The notes beneath the pieces were generated by a model. The model saw only the letters and a program-made list of their open reading frames with translations, was not told where the DNA came from and ran no database searches. Position numbers and translations under genes: made by a program. Shown here one piece after another: positions 20,057-28,368 of a stretch of DNA of 64,000 bases (positions are counted from its first letter, which is position 1; each line of letters opens with the position of its first letter). The DNA comes from Burkholderiaceae bacterium (GTDB lineage Bacteria > Pseudomonadota > Gammaproteobacteria > Burkholderiales > Burkholderiaceae_C), in assembly GCA_017992055.1 (NCBI GenBank), contig JAGOPK010000004.1, forward strand, positions 48,165 to 112,164, written 5' to 3'.

Positions 20057-21622
20057 TCAGGCCACCGAGGCCCGGCCCAGGCTGTCGTTCAGGCCGATGC
20101 CCGAGCTGATCGGGTTCTTCACCTTCACGCGGTACAGCGTGGGGAAGTTGATCTCGTGCAGCCAGGCCACCGGCACCTCGTCGACCAGCAGCTTCTGCAC
20201 CTCCAGATAGGCCTTGGCGCGCGACTCGGGATCGCTGGCGCGGGCGCCGGCGGCAAACAGCGCATCGACGCGGCTGTTGACATAGCCTTCGACATTGTTG
20301 AACGGCGAGCCCTTGGCGATGTTGGTGCTGGTGTAGTTGCGTGCCACGCCGAGTGCCGGATCGCCGTACTGGTAGACGTAGGTGAAGGCGATGTCGTAGT
20401 CCCAGTCGTTGAGCTTCTGGTTCCAGCCGGCCACGTCGGTGGCGGCCAGCTCGACCTTGACGCCCATCTGCGTCAGCGCCTGGCGCACCATCTCGGCCTG
20501 GCGCTGCCAGCTCTCGCCATAGGGCAGGGGCAGCAGGCGCAGGGTCTCGCCCTTGTAGCCGGATTCGGCCAGCAGCTTCTTGGCCTTGGCCAGGTCACGC
20601 GGGTACTTGGCCACGTCGGCGCTGTAGTACTTGATGTGGCTGTTGAACGGGCCGGTGGCCGGCTTGGCAAAGCCGTGCCAGGCGATCTTGGCCATGGCCT
20701 CGCGGTCGATGGCATGCATCACCGCCTGGCGGAACTTGACGCTGTTCATCGGCGCCTTGCGGTTGTTCAGCCACAGCCAGGAATGCGGCGAGAAGAACTC
20801 CCAGCCCTTGGTGGTGACGGCCACGCCGGGCAGCTTGGCCAGACGGGCGACGTCGAAGTACTCCACCGCGCCGCCCGGCGCGATGTCGACCTTGCCCGAC
20901 TCGAAGGCCGCGGCGCGTGCCGCCGCATCGGGGATGACGTGGAAGTACACGGCCTCGATGCCCGGCACGCCCGGCTGGTGGTACTGGGTGTTGGCCACCA
21001 GCTGGATGTAGGAGCCCTTGACCCATTCCTTGAACTTCAGCGGCCCGGTGCCGATGGGCGTGGCATTGTTCGGGTTGGTCAGGAAGTCCGTGCCCTCGTA
21101 CAGGTGCTTGGGCACCATCGGCATGGTGCCGGTCTCGAAGATGCCCATGAAGGGGCCGAACGGGTACTTGAGCTTGAACTCCACCGTCAGCGCATCCAGC
21201 GCCTTGATGCTCTCGACGGCTTCGAGGTTGGCGCGCAGCCGGGCGTGGGTCTTGCGCAGGAACACGTCCACCGAGAACACCACGTCGGCGGCGGTGAAGG
21301 GCTTGCCGTCATGCCACTTGACGCCGGGCTTGAGCTTGAAGACCGTGGTCAGCCCGTCCTTGCTGGTGGTCCAGCTGCTGGCCAGCAGCGGCTGCGGGTT
21401 CAGCTTCTCGTCGTAGCGCAGCAGGCCCTCGTAGATGTTGCCGGCGATCAGCTGGGTGGGGCCGTTCTGCGTGATGCCCATCATCAGGCTGGGCGGCTCG
21501 GGCTGGACCAGCGCATTGATGGTGCCGCCGGGCTTGGCCTGGGCCAGCAGTTCCAGCGGCACGCCGGCGATGGTGGCGGCGAGGCCGGAGGCCCCGAACT
21601 TGATCAGGCTACGTCGTTGCAT
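20057..21622 (-). CDS. ABC transporter substrate-binding protein, family 5 (peptide/nickel type)
   Basis: Periplasmic binding protein, 521 residues. The N-terminus MQRRSLIKFGASGLAATIAG has a twin-arginine-like RRSLIK motif, suggesting Tat export rather than Sec. The mature part shows the SBP_bac_5 pattern: NIYEGLLRYDEKLNPQPLLA, FKLKPGVKWHDGKPFTAADV, and repeated RQAVMHAIDREAMAKIA. It heads the transporter genes and lies 68 bases downstream of the class II aldolase gene. The ligand cannot be read from sequence; operon partners suggest an acylated amine, amino alcohol or peptide-derived compound. Confidence 0.92.
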   Translation of the reverse strand: MQRRSLIKFGASGLAATIAGVPLELLAQAKPGGTINALVQPEPPSLMMGITQNGPTQLIAGNIYEGLLRYDEKLNPQPLLASSWTTSKDGLTTVFKLKPGVKWHDGKPFTAADVVFSVDVFLRKTHARLRANLEAVESIKALDALTVEFKLKYPFGPFMGIFETGTMPMVPKHLYEGTDFLTNPNNATPIGTGPLKFKEWVKGSYIQLVANTQYHQPGVPGIEAVYFHVIPDAAARAAAFESGKVDIAPGGAVEYFDVARLAKLPGVAVTTKGWEFFSPHSWLWLNNRKAPMNSVKFRQAVMHAIDREAMAKIAWHGFAKPATGPFNSHIKYYSADVAKYPRDLAKAKKLLAESGYKGETLRLLPLPYGESWQRQAEMVRQALTQMGVKVELAATDVAGWNQKLNDWDYDIAFTYVYQYGDPALGVARNYTSTNIAKGSPFNNVEGYVNSRVDALFAAGARASDPESRAKAYLEVQKLLVDEVPVAWLHEINFPTLYRVKVKNPISSGIGLNDSLGRASVA

Positions 21623-21690
21623 GGCTTTGGGCTCCTGGGGGTCGAGAGAAGGGGCAGGGTCAAGAATCGAGAAGGTGGGCGGACCGAAGA

Positions 21691-22491
21691 TCAGTCGCGA
21701 TGACTGGTGGCATCGGGCGGCCCCAGGCGGCGCAGCAGGGCCCGCCATTCGCGGGCATTCGGGTCGTGCTGGCCGGGCTCGCGGTTGCTGTCGCCGCTTT
21801 CGTACTGGCGCGCGGTCAGCTCGCACACCGCCTCGGGCACCGGATACACCGTCTGGCCGCTGGACTGGATGGCCAGCTGCACGCGGCAGGCGCGCTCCAG
21901 GTTCAGGTGCAGGATGAAGGCCTCGGCCACGTTGCGGCCCAGGGTCACCAGGCCGTGGTTGCGCAGGATCAGCGACTTGGCGCTGGGCCCCAGGTCGTGC
22001 ACCAGGCGCTCACGCTCCTCGTGGTTCAGCGCGATGCCCTCGAAGTCGTGGTAGACGACGCGCTTGTGGAACTGCAGCGCCCATTGGTTGCAGGGCTGCA
22101 GGCCGCAGGCCAGCGAGGACACGGCCACGCCGGCCAGCGTGTGCGTGTGCAGCACGCAGGCCGCGTCATGCCGCGCCGCATGCACGGCGCTGTGGATGGT
22201 GAAGCCGGCCGGGTTCACGTCCCAGTCGCTGGGCTCGACGATGCGGCCGTCCAGATCGATCTTCACCAGCGACGAGGCGGTGATGTCGCGGAACAGCATG
22301 CCGAAGGGGTTGATCAGGAACTGGTCTTCGGTGCCCGGCACCCGCGCCGAGATGTGGGTGTAGATGCTGTCGTCCATGCCGTACAGCGCCAGCAGCCGGT
22401 AGGCGGCGGCGAGGTCCTCGCGCACCTGGCGCTCGGCCGCCGAAGCATCCATCAGAGGGGTGGCGGTGCTGACCGCCGTCATATGGCCCAT
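21691..22491 (-). CDS. Class II aldolase/adducin family protein
   Basis: Predicted zinc-dependent aldolase, epimerase or decarboxylase-like enzyme of 266 residues. Zinc-ligand motifs are visible: HTHT in AACVLHTHTLAGVAVSS and a later His in LILRNHGLVTLG; the putative catalytic acid lies near GTEDQFLINPFG. AAGGG about 8 bases upstream supports the start at 22491 (MGHMTAVST), though ATG 22482 is possible. It is the first gene of the 14-gene minus-strand run. Family members act on many hydroxy-carbonyl substrates, and some are only annotated as aldolases. Role in the pathway is unknown. Confidence 0.87.
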   Translation of the reverse strand: MGHMTAVSTATPLMDASAAERQVREDLAAAYRLLALYGMDDSIYTHISARVPGTEDQFLINPFGMLFRDITASSLVKIDLDGRIVEPSDWDVNPAGFTIHSAVHAARHDAACVLHTHTLAGVAVSSLACGLQPCNQWALQFHKRVVYHDFEGIALNHEERERLVHDLGPSAKSLILRNHGLVTLGRNVAEAFILHLNLERACRVQLAIQSSGQTVYPVPEAVCELTARQYESGDSNREPGQHDPNAREWRALLRRLGPPDATSHRD

Positions 22492-22551
22492 GTGCGTTTC
22501 CCTTGCTTGGCGTGTCGGATGACGGTTGAGGTGACGATCATTCTTTGTCGT

Positions 22552-22561
22552 CTGTCGACAG
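22552..22561. promoter_or_regulatory. Palindrome CTGTCGACAG, candidate operator
   Basis: A perfect 10-bp palindrome 61 bases upstream of the aldolase start codon. GntR-FCD regulators commonly bind short palindromes of this kind, and one is encoded in the operon (11375-12139). Binding is inference. Confidence 0.35.
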
Positions 22562-22843
22562 CTGACACTCAGCAGTAACCATGCCAAGGCGCAAAAACCG
22601 GGCCGGTTGTGCCGCCCAGGGCCTTGCGCCAGCGCAAAACCAGGGCCAGAGGCCCTGGATTCGTTGCCTGGCAGCCACAAAGTGGCGTCCAGCGGCCCGT
22701 CAAGAGGGGTTTTCGACCTCCGACCCAGCGCCACGCCGTCCAGCGCCCGCGCGCAGCGGCGGTGCATCCACGACCTGCGGTTCCCAAGTTTGGGGCGGCC
22801 AGCCCAGGGTTTGCCCTGATGAACCATCGTGCATGCGATGTCT

Positions 22844-22860
22844 ACACTTATCATCAGTGT
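22844..22860. promoter_or_regulatory. Inverted repeat ACACT-N7-AGTGT upstream of the gentisate operon
   Basis: ACACT and AGTGT flank a 7-base spacer and end 37 bases before the monooxygenase start codon, where a regulator site would be expected. No dedicated regulator gene adjoins this operon in the window, so the binding protein is unknown. Confidence 0.35.
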
Positions 22861-22897
22861 GCTGACTATCAGTTCACGCAGATCAAAGGAGACGCGC

Positions 22898-24103
22898 ATG
22901 GCTTCTGCTTCATCTCAAACCCTGCCGGTGCTGGTGGCCGGCGGCGGCATTGGCGGCCTGGCCGCCGCCCTGGCCCTGGTGCGCCGCGGCCATGCGGTGA
23001 CGGTGCTGGAGCAGGCTCCCGAGATCGGCGAGATCGGCGCCGGCATCCAGCTGGGGCCGAATGCCTTCCATGCCTTCGACGCCCTGGGCGTGGGCGAGGC
23101 CGCGCGCGGCCGTGCGGTCTACACCGACTGCATGGTCATGCACGACGCGCTGGACGAGTACCAGGTCGGCCGCATCCCCACCGGCGAGGCCTTCCGCCAG
23201 CGCTTCGGCAACCCCTATGCGGTGATCCACCGCGCCGATGTGCATTTGTCGCTGCTGGAAGGCGCCCAGGCCTCGGGCCGCGTGGCCTTCCACACCAGCA
23301 CCCGGGCCGAGCGCATCGAGCAGGACGACGACGGCGTCACCGTCTACGACCAGCGCGGCCAGGCCCACCGCGGCCAGGCCCTGATCGGCGCCGATGGCGT
23401 GAAGAGCGTGGTGCGACAGCAGTTCGTCGGCGATCCGGCGCGGGTCACCGGCCATGTGGTCTACCGCGCGGTGGTCGACAAGGCCGACTTTCCGGTCGAC
23501 CTGCAGTGGAATGCCGCCAGCATCTGGGTCGGCCCCAACTGCCACCTGGTGCACTACCCGCTGCGCGGCGGCGAGCAGTACAACGTGGTCGTCACCTTCC
23601 ACAGCCGCCAGCAGGAGGAGTGGGGCGTCACCGAGGGCAGCAAGGAAGAGGTGCAGAGCTACTTCCAGGGCATCTGCCCCAAGGCCCGCCAGCTGATCGA
23701 CCTGCCCAGGAGCTGGAAGCGCTGGGCCACGGCCGACCGCGAGCCCATCGCGCAATGGACCCATGGCCGCGTCACGCTGCTGGGCGATGCCGCCCACCCG
23801 ACCACCCAGTACATGGCCCAGGGCGCCTGCATGGCCATGGAGGACGCGGTGACGCTGGGCGAGGCGCTGCGCGTGCACGACAACGACTGGGCCAAGGCGC
23901 TGGACCTGTACCAGCGCAGCCGCGTCGCCCGCACCGCGCGCATCGTGCTGTCCAGCCGCGAGATGGGCCGCATCTACCACGCCAAGGGCGTGGAGCGCCT
24001 GGTGCGCAACGAGCTGTGGAAGGGCCGCACGCCCGAGCGCTTCTACGACGCCATGGAATGGCTGTATGGCTGGAACGTTTCCAACTGCCTGGCCACCGCT
24101 TGA
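22898..24103 (+). CDS. FAD-dependent monooxygenase, probable 3-hydroxybenzoate 6-hydroxylase
   Basis: Cytoplasmic class A flavin monooxygenase of 401 residues that should convert 3-hydroxybenzoate plus NADH and oxygen to gentisate. It has the ADP-binding VLVAGGGIGGLAAALAL motif at residues 11-27, the central DG motif ALIGADGVKSVVR, and the FAD ribose motif VTLLGDAAHP (about 291-300). AAAGGAGA precedes the ATG at 22898. Gene order with gentisate dioxygenase, fumarylpyruvate hydrolase and maleylpyruvate isomerase strongly supports the 6-hydroxylase assignment over a salicylate hydroxylase, although salicylate 5-hydroxylation usually uses a different enzyme type. Confidence 0.87.
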   Translation: MASASSQTLPVLVAGGGIGGLAAALALVRRGHAVTVLEQAPEIGEIGAGIQLGPNAFHAFDALGVGEAARGRAVYTDCMVMHDALDEYQVGRIPTGEAFRQRFGNPYAVIHRADVHLSLLEGAQASGRVAFHTSTRAERIEQDDDGVTVYDQRGQAHRGQALIGADGVKSVVRQQFVGDPARVTGHVVYRAVVDKADFPVDLQWNAASIWVGPNCHLVHYPLRGGEQYNVVVTFHSRQQEEWGVTEGSKEEVQSYFQGICPKARQLIDLPRSWKRWATADREPIAQWTHGRVTLLGDAAHPTTQYMAQGACMAMEDAVTLGEALRVHDNDWAKALDLYQRSRVARTARIVLSSREMGRIYHAKGVERLVRNELWKGRTPERFYDAMEWLYGWNVSNCLATA

Positions 24104-24115
24104 AGGAGACTGGAC

Positions 24116-25153
24116 ATGAGCGAACTCGGACGACTCGAAGACCTGCCGGCCGACTATGTGGCCGAGCTGCGCGCGCTGAACCTGGTGCCGCTGTGGCCCA
24201 GCCTGCGCGCGGTGCTGCCGCCCACCCAGCCGCGGCCGGCCACCCAGGCCACGCTGTGGCGCTATGCATCGCTGCGCCCGCTGCTGCTGCGCGCCGGCAC
24301 GCTGACGCCGATCGAGAAGGCCGAGCGCCGCGTGCTGGTGCTGGCCAACCCCGGCCACGGCCTGGACAACATGAAGGCCAGCCCGGCCATGTACCTGGGC
24401 ATGCAGCTGCTGCTGCCCGGTGAATGGGCGCCCAGCCACCGCCACACGCCCAATGCGGTGCGCCTGGTGGTCGAAGGCGAGGGCGCCTGGACCACGGTGG
24501 ACGGCGAGAAATGCCCGATGTCGCGTGGCGACCTGATCCTCACGCCCACCGGCCTGTGGCACGAGCATGGCCACGATGGCGAGCAGCCGGTGGTCTGGCT
24601 GGATGTGCTGGACCTGCCCCTGGTCTATTACATGGAGGCCAGCTACCACGTCGATGGCCAGCGGCAAGAACAAAAGCCCGGCCGGGGCGACCGCGCCTAC
24701 ACCCGCGGCGGCCTGGTGCCCACACCGGTGTTCGGCCGGGCGGGCAAGCGCTATCCGATGCTGCGCTATCCCTGGGCCGAGGCGCGCGCCGCGCTGCTGG
24801 CTCTGGCCGAAGACCAGCCCGACGAGCCGGCGGTGCAGATCACCTACACCAACCCCGAGACCGGCGAGGACGCACAGAACATCCTCGGCTTCCATGCGCT
24901 GATGCTGCGCCCGGGGCAGACGCTGCAGCTGCCCGCGCGCTCGCCGGCCCAGGTGTTCCATGTCATCGAGGGCGGGGCCGAGGTGGCCTGCGGAGAGGCC
25001 GAGGCCTTTGCGCTGGCCGAGGCCGACACCTGCTGCTGCCCCGGCTACACGCCGGTGACGCTGCGCAACCGCCACGCGGATTTGCCCAGCTTCGTCTTCA
25101 TCGCCGACGAGTCGCCGCTGCACCGCAAGCTGGGCGTCTACGAGGTCCGCTGA
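24116..25153 (+). CDS. Gentisate 1,2-dioxygenase
   Basis: Bicupin iron dioxygenase, 345 residues, opening the gentisate ring to maleylpyruvate. The N-terminal cupin carries the ferrous ligands in GEWAPSHRHTPNAVR and the later WHEHGHDGEQP; the C-terminal cupin (residues about 250-330) has lost most ligands, as usual. Gentisate-dioxygenase-specific sequence such as RMLRYPWAEAR-like YPMLRYPWAEARAAL is present. It starts 12 bases after the monooxygenase stop with GAAGGAGA upstream. Equivalent to NagI/GtdA. Confidence 0.93.
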   Translation: MSELGRLEDLPADYVAELRALNLVPLWPSLRAVLPPTQPRPATQATLWRYASLRPLLLRAGTLTPIEKAERRVLVLANPGHGLDNMKASPAMYLGMQLLLPGEWAPSHRHTPNAVRLVVEGEGAWTTVDGEKCPMSRGDLILTPTGLWHEHGHDGEQPVVWLDVLDLPLVYYMEASYHVDGQRQEQKPGRGDRAYTRGGLVPTPVFGRAGKRYPMLRYPWAEARAALLALAEDQPDEPAVQITYTNPETGEDAQNILGFHALMLRPGQTLQLPARSPAQVFHVIEGGAEVACGEAEAFALAEADTCCCPGYTPVTLRNRHADLPSFVFIADESPLHRKLGVYEVR

Positions 25154-25191
25154 ACCCCGCGCCTTCCCCTCATCACCCCCCCGCCCACACC

Positions 25192-25893
25192 ATGACCGAC
25201 TACCTCTGGACCCCGCCGCCCCCCTCCTCGCTGCCGGTGCGCGGCGACCGCCGCCGCCTGCCGGTGAACCGTTTGTTCTTCGTCGGCCGCAACTACCACG
25301 CCCATGCGGTCGAGATGGGCAAGCCGGTCGACAAGTCGGCCGAGCGGCCGTTCTACTTCACCAAGTCGCCGCAGACCCTGGTGGAATCGGGCGCCACCGT
25401 GGCCTATCCCAGCGAAACCAGCAACTTCCACCACGAGATGGAGCTGGTGCTGGTGGTCGGCAAGCCGGGCTTTCGCGTCCAGGCCGAAGACGCTCATGAG
25501 CTGGTGTATGGCTATGCCTGCGGCCTGGACATGACCCGCCGCGACCTGCAGCTGGTCGCGCGCGACAAGGGCCGGCCCTGGGACCTGGGCAAGGACGTCG
25601 AGGGCTCGTCGGTGGTGTCCGAGATCGTGCCGCTGCCCGGCCAGGTGCTGGAGCGTGGCGCGCTGGCCCTGCAGGTCAATGGCCAGACGCGCCAGCAGTC
25701 CGACCTGGACAAGCTGATCTGGAACATCCGCGAGCTGATCGCCGACCTGAGCCTGTTCTACCACCTGCAGCCCGGCGACCTGATCTTCACCGGCACGCCC
25801 GAGGGCGTGGGCGCCGTGCTGCCCGGCGACCGCATCAGCGGCCAGATCGAAGGCGTGGGCGAGATCACGCTGACGGTCGGAGAGCGCGCGTGA
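25192..25893 (+). CDS. Fumarylpyruvate hydrolase (FAH family)
   Basis: 233-residue FAA-hydrolase-family enzyme that cleaves fumarylpyruvate into fumarate and pyruvate (NagK-like). It has NRLFFVGRNYHAHAVEMG near residue 25, the metal-binding Glu pair in FHHEMELVLVVG, the lid residues DMTRRDLQ, and FTGTPEGVG near the end. The ATG at 25192 lies 38 bases after the dioxygenase stop. The stop codon overlaps the GTG start of the next gene. Confidence 0.92.
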   Translation: MTDYLWTPPPPSSLPVRGDRRRLPVNRLFFVGRNYHAHAVEMGKPVDKSAERPFYFTKSPQTLVESGATVAYPSETSNFHHEMELVLVVGKPGFRVQAEDAHELVYGYACGLDMTRRDLQLVARDKGRPWDLGKDVEGSSVVSEIVPLPGQVLERGALALQVNGQTRQQSDLDKLIWNIRELIADLSLFYHLQPGDLIFTGTPEGVGAVLPGDRISGQIEGVGEITLTVGERA

Positions 25894-26531
25894 AGCTGCA
25901 CGGCTTCTTCCGCAGCGGCACCTCGCACCGGCTGCGCATCGCGCTCAACCTCAAGGGGTTGGACTACGACACCGTGCCGGTGGACCTGCGCCGCGAGGCC
26001 CACCACAGCCCGGAGTTCAAGGCGCTGAACCCGCAGCAGCTGGTGCCGGCGCTGCAGCTGGACGATGGCCGCGTGCTGACCCAGACCCCGGCCCTGCTCG
26101 AATGGCTGGAAGAGACCCATCCGACGCCGCCGCTGCTGCCGGCCGCTGCCGATGCGCGCCAGCGCGTGCGCATGCTGGCCGCCATCGTCGGCTGCGACAT
26201 CCACCCGGTCAACAACCGCCGCATCCTGGAGACGCTGCGCCGGCGCTTCGGCGCCGACGAGGCGGCCATCAACGCCTGGTGCGGCCAGTGGATCGCCGAC
26301 GGCTTCGATGCCATCGAGGCCCTGCTGGCCCAGGATGTGGCGCGCGGCCGCTTCTGCGTCGGCGATGCGCCCACGCTGGCCGATGTCTACCTGGTGCCCC
26401 AGGTCGAGAGCGCGCGCCGCTTCCAGGTGGATGTCTCGCGCTGGCCGCGCATCGCCGCCGTGGATGCCGCCTGCGCCGAACTGGACGCCTTCCAGCGCGC
26501 CGCGCCGGCCCGCCAGCCCGACGCGGGCTGA
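25890..26531 (+). CDS. Maleylpyruvate isomerase (GST superfamily, zeta-like)
   Basis: 213-residue glutathione S-transferase-fold enzyme that isomerises maleylpyruvate to fumarylpyruvate, using glutathione (NagL/MaiA type). The zeta-class signature FFRSGTSHRLRIALNLKG at residues 6-23 includes the active-site Ser-Gly-Thr-Ser cluster; NPQQLVPAL and CDIHPVNNRRIL are also family-typical. It starts with GTG overlapping the preceding stop (GTGA). Position between hydrolase and transporter genes fits the gentisate pathway; maleylacetoacetate isomerase is the alternative but no homogentisate genes are here. Confidence 0.9.
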   Translation: MKLHGFFRSGTSHRLRIALNLKGLDYDTVPVDLRREAHHSPEFKALNPQQLVPALQLDDGRVLTQTPALLEWLEETHPTPPLLPAAADARQRVRMLAAIVGCDIHPVNNRRILETLRRRFGADEAAINAWCGQWIADGFDAIEALLAQDVARGRFCVGDAPTLADVYLVPQVESARRFQVDVSRWPRIAAVDAACAELDAFQRAAPARQPDAG

Positions 26532-26567
26532 CTCCCCTTGCCGTCTCCCCTCTCTCCAGGACTTGCC

Positions 26568-27590
26568 ATGAACCTTCTTCGCCGCGGCTTGCTGTCCGCA
26601 TCCCTGGCCGCGTCCCTGGCCGCCACGCTGGCCTGCACCGGTCCGGCCGCCCTGGCCCAGACCACGGCATCGGCCCAGGCCTTTCCCAGCAAGCCGGTGA
26701 CCCTGGTCACCGCCTTCGCTCCCGGCAGCGGCCCCGATGCCGTGCTGCGCCTGGTGGCCGAGAAGCTGGGCCGCAACCCGGCCTGGAACGGCCAGCGCAT
26801 CGTCGTCGACAACAAGCCGGGTGGCGGTGGTTTCATCGCCATCGAGACCGCGCGCCGCGCTCCGGCCGATGGCCACACCCTGCTGCAGCTCGACAGCGAG
26901 CATCTGGCCGCCCTGCCGCACCTGTACGAGGCGCGTGGCTTCGATACGCTGAAGGCCTTCGAGCCGGTGGCCATCCTGTTCCGCACGCCCTTCCTGGTGG
27001 CGGTGGCCGCCGATTCCAAATGGAAGACCGTGGCCGACCTGCTGGCCGCGGCCAAGGCCACGCCGGACAAGGTGACCTTCGGCTCCTGGGGCGTGGGCAG
27101 CCCGGGCCACCTGGGCGCCGAGCAGATCGAGCTGACCAGCGGCGTGCAGATGCAGCATGTGCCGTTCCGCGAGGTGTCGCAGCTGTTCACCTCGGTGGGC
27201 TCGGGCGAGCCGGCCTGGAGCTTCGCCTCCATCCCGTCCAGCGCGGGCGCCTACAAGGCCGGCAAGCTGCGCTACCTGGCGGTGGCCGCCGCCAAGCGCC
27301 TGCCGCAGCTGCCCGAGGTGCCCACGGTGGGCGAGGCCGGCGGCCCGGCCGGGCTGGAGGTCAACAGCTTCGTCGTGCTGGTGGCCCCGCGTGGCCTGGC
27401 CGCGCCGGTGCGCGATGCCATCCATGCCGCGGTCAGGCAGGCGGTGGCCGAGCCCGACATCCAGGCCCGCTTCCAGACCTTCGCCTTCGAGACGCTGAAC
27501 TGGTCGCCCGAGGAGATCGAGCGTCAGGCGGCGGCCAAGTCGAAGATCTATGCCGAGCTGGTGAAACGCAAGAGCATCAGCCTGGAGTAA
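26568..27590 (+). CDS. Bug-type (TctC family) periplasmic substrate-binding protein
   Basis: 340-residue secreted binding protein. A Sec signal peptide (RRGLLSASLAASLAATLACT) ends near ALAQ, followed by the family pattern FPSKPVTLVTAFAPGSGPDAVLR, VVDNKPGGGGFIA and HVPFREVSQ. Bug proteins bind aromatic or dicarboxylic acids for tripartite tricarboxylate transporters, but no TctA/TctB genes adjoin it, as is common in Burkholderiales. Its place at the end of the gentisate operon suggests 3-hydroxybenzoate, gentisate or a related acid as ligand, which is inference. Confidence 0.9.
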   Translation: MNLLRRGLLSASLAASLAATLACTGPAALAQTTASAQAFPSKPVTLVTAFAPGSGPDAVLRLVAEKLGRNPAWNGQRIVVDNKPGGGGFIAIETARRAPADGHTLLQLDSEHLAALPHLYEARGFDTLKAFEPVAILFRTPFLVAVAADSKWKTVADLLAAAKATPDKVTFGSWGVGSPGHLGAEQIELTSGVQMQHVPFREVSQLFTSVGSGEPAWSFASIPSSAGAYKAGKLRYLAVAAAKRLPQLPEVPTVGEAGGPAGLEVNSFVVLVAPRGLAAPVRDAIHAAVRQAVAEPDIQARFQTFAFETLNWSPEEIERQAAAKSKIYAELVKRKSISLE

Positions 27591-27637
27591 TGGAGCACCC
27601 GGCGTCGCGGGTACGCGCCGCCACCCGCCGAGCGGGT

Positions 27638-27675
27638 CGCCGGTCGGCTTGGGGCGGCCCGGCGCTCGACCGGCG
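27638..27675. terminator. Inverted repeat after the gentisate operon, possible terminator
   Basis: CGCCGGTCG at 27638 pairs perfectly with CGACCGGCG at 27667 across a 20-base loop. There is no U-tract, so intrinsic termination would be weak. Its position just after the last operon gene makes a transcript-end or stabilising hairpin plausible. Confidence 0.35.
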
Positions 27676-27699
27676 CAGCGCGTATAGCATTGCTCGCCC

Positions 27700-28368
27700 A
27701 TGAGCCTGGCCACCACCGCGCTGCATCAGGCGCAGACGCTGATCGAGATCACCGCCACCGCGGCCTTTGCGCTGTCGGGCGTGCTGGCGGCGGCGCGCAA
27801 GCGGCTGGATGCGGTGGGCGTGGTGGCGGTGGCCTTTCTGGCGGCCTTTGGCGGCGGCACGGTGCGTGACCTGCTGCTGGACCGCCGGCCCTTCTTCTGG
27901 GTGGCCCAGCCGGCCATGCTGTGGGGCGTGCTGGGCCTGGCGCTGGCGGCGATGACGCTGATGCGCGCCCGCCACCAGCCCATCACCGAGCGCGCCATGC
28001 AATGGCCCGATGCCCTGGGCCTGGGCCTGTTTGCCGCCGGCGGCACCCAGCTGGCGCTGGGCACGCCCACGCCCGACGGCACGCCGCTGCCGGCGCTGGC
28101 CGCGGTGCTGATGGGCGTGGTCACCGCGGTGTTTGGCGGCGTGCTGCGCGACATCGTCTGCAACGAGATCCCGCAAGCCTTCCACGACCACCGGCCCTAT
28201 GCGGTGTGCGCCTTTGCCGGCGGCTGGGTGCTGGTGGGCCTGCAGGGCCTGGGGCTGGAGGCGCAATGGAGCCTGGCCGCGGCGGCGGCCACGGCCACGC
28301 TGCTGCGCGCCGCGGCCGTGCTGCTGGACTGGCGGCTGCCGGCCTGGAGCCTGGAGCGGCCGCGCTGA
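27700..28368 (+). CDS. TRIC-type (UPF0126/YicG) membrane protein
   Basis: Inner-membrane protein of 222 residues with about seven hydrophobic segments forming two repeats of a three-helix unit. The duplicated glycine motif is visible as GGGTVRDLLLDRRPFFW and GGVLRDIVCNEIP. Bacterial members are trimeric cation-selective channels or possibly glycine-linked transporters. A TATAGC sequence 20 bases before the start may be its -10. Its TGA abuts the stop of the convergent ferredoxin oxidoreductase gene without any gap. Confidence 0.87.
   Translation: MSLATTALHQAQTLIEITATAAFALSGVLAAARKRLDAVGVVAVAFLAAFGGGTVRDLLLDRRPFFWVAQPAMLWGVLGLALAAMTLMRARHQPITERAMQWPDALGLGLFAAGGTQLALGTPTPDGTPLPALAAVLMGVVTAVFGGVLRDIVCNEIPQAFHDHRPYAVCAFAGGWVLVGLQGLGLEAQWSLAAAAATATLLRAAAVLLDWRLPAWSLERPR

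Larger units (their letters stand above)
22492..22897. other. 406-base divergent control region between the two catabolic operons
   Basis: No convincing gene. The region separates the long minus-strand amine-type operon from the plus-strand gentisate operon, so it must hold both promoters. Two inverted repeats stand out and are listed separately (22552-22561 and 22844-22860). The middle part, about 22570-22800, is GC-rich without recognised signals. Confidence 0.5.

Noticed and set aside
22552-22561. Possible second LexA box at CTGTCGACAG
   Set aside because: The outer CTG and CAG are too close: the LexA consensus needs 16 bases and this is 10. It is kept only as a possible GntR operator.
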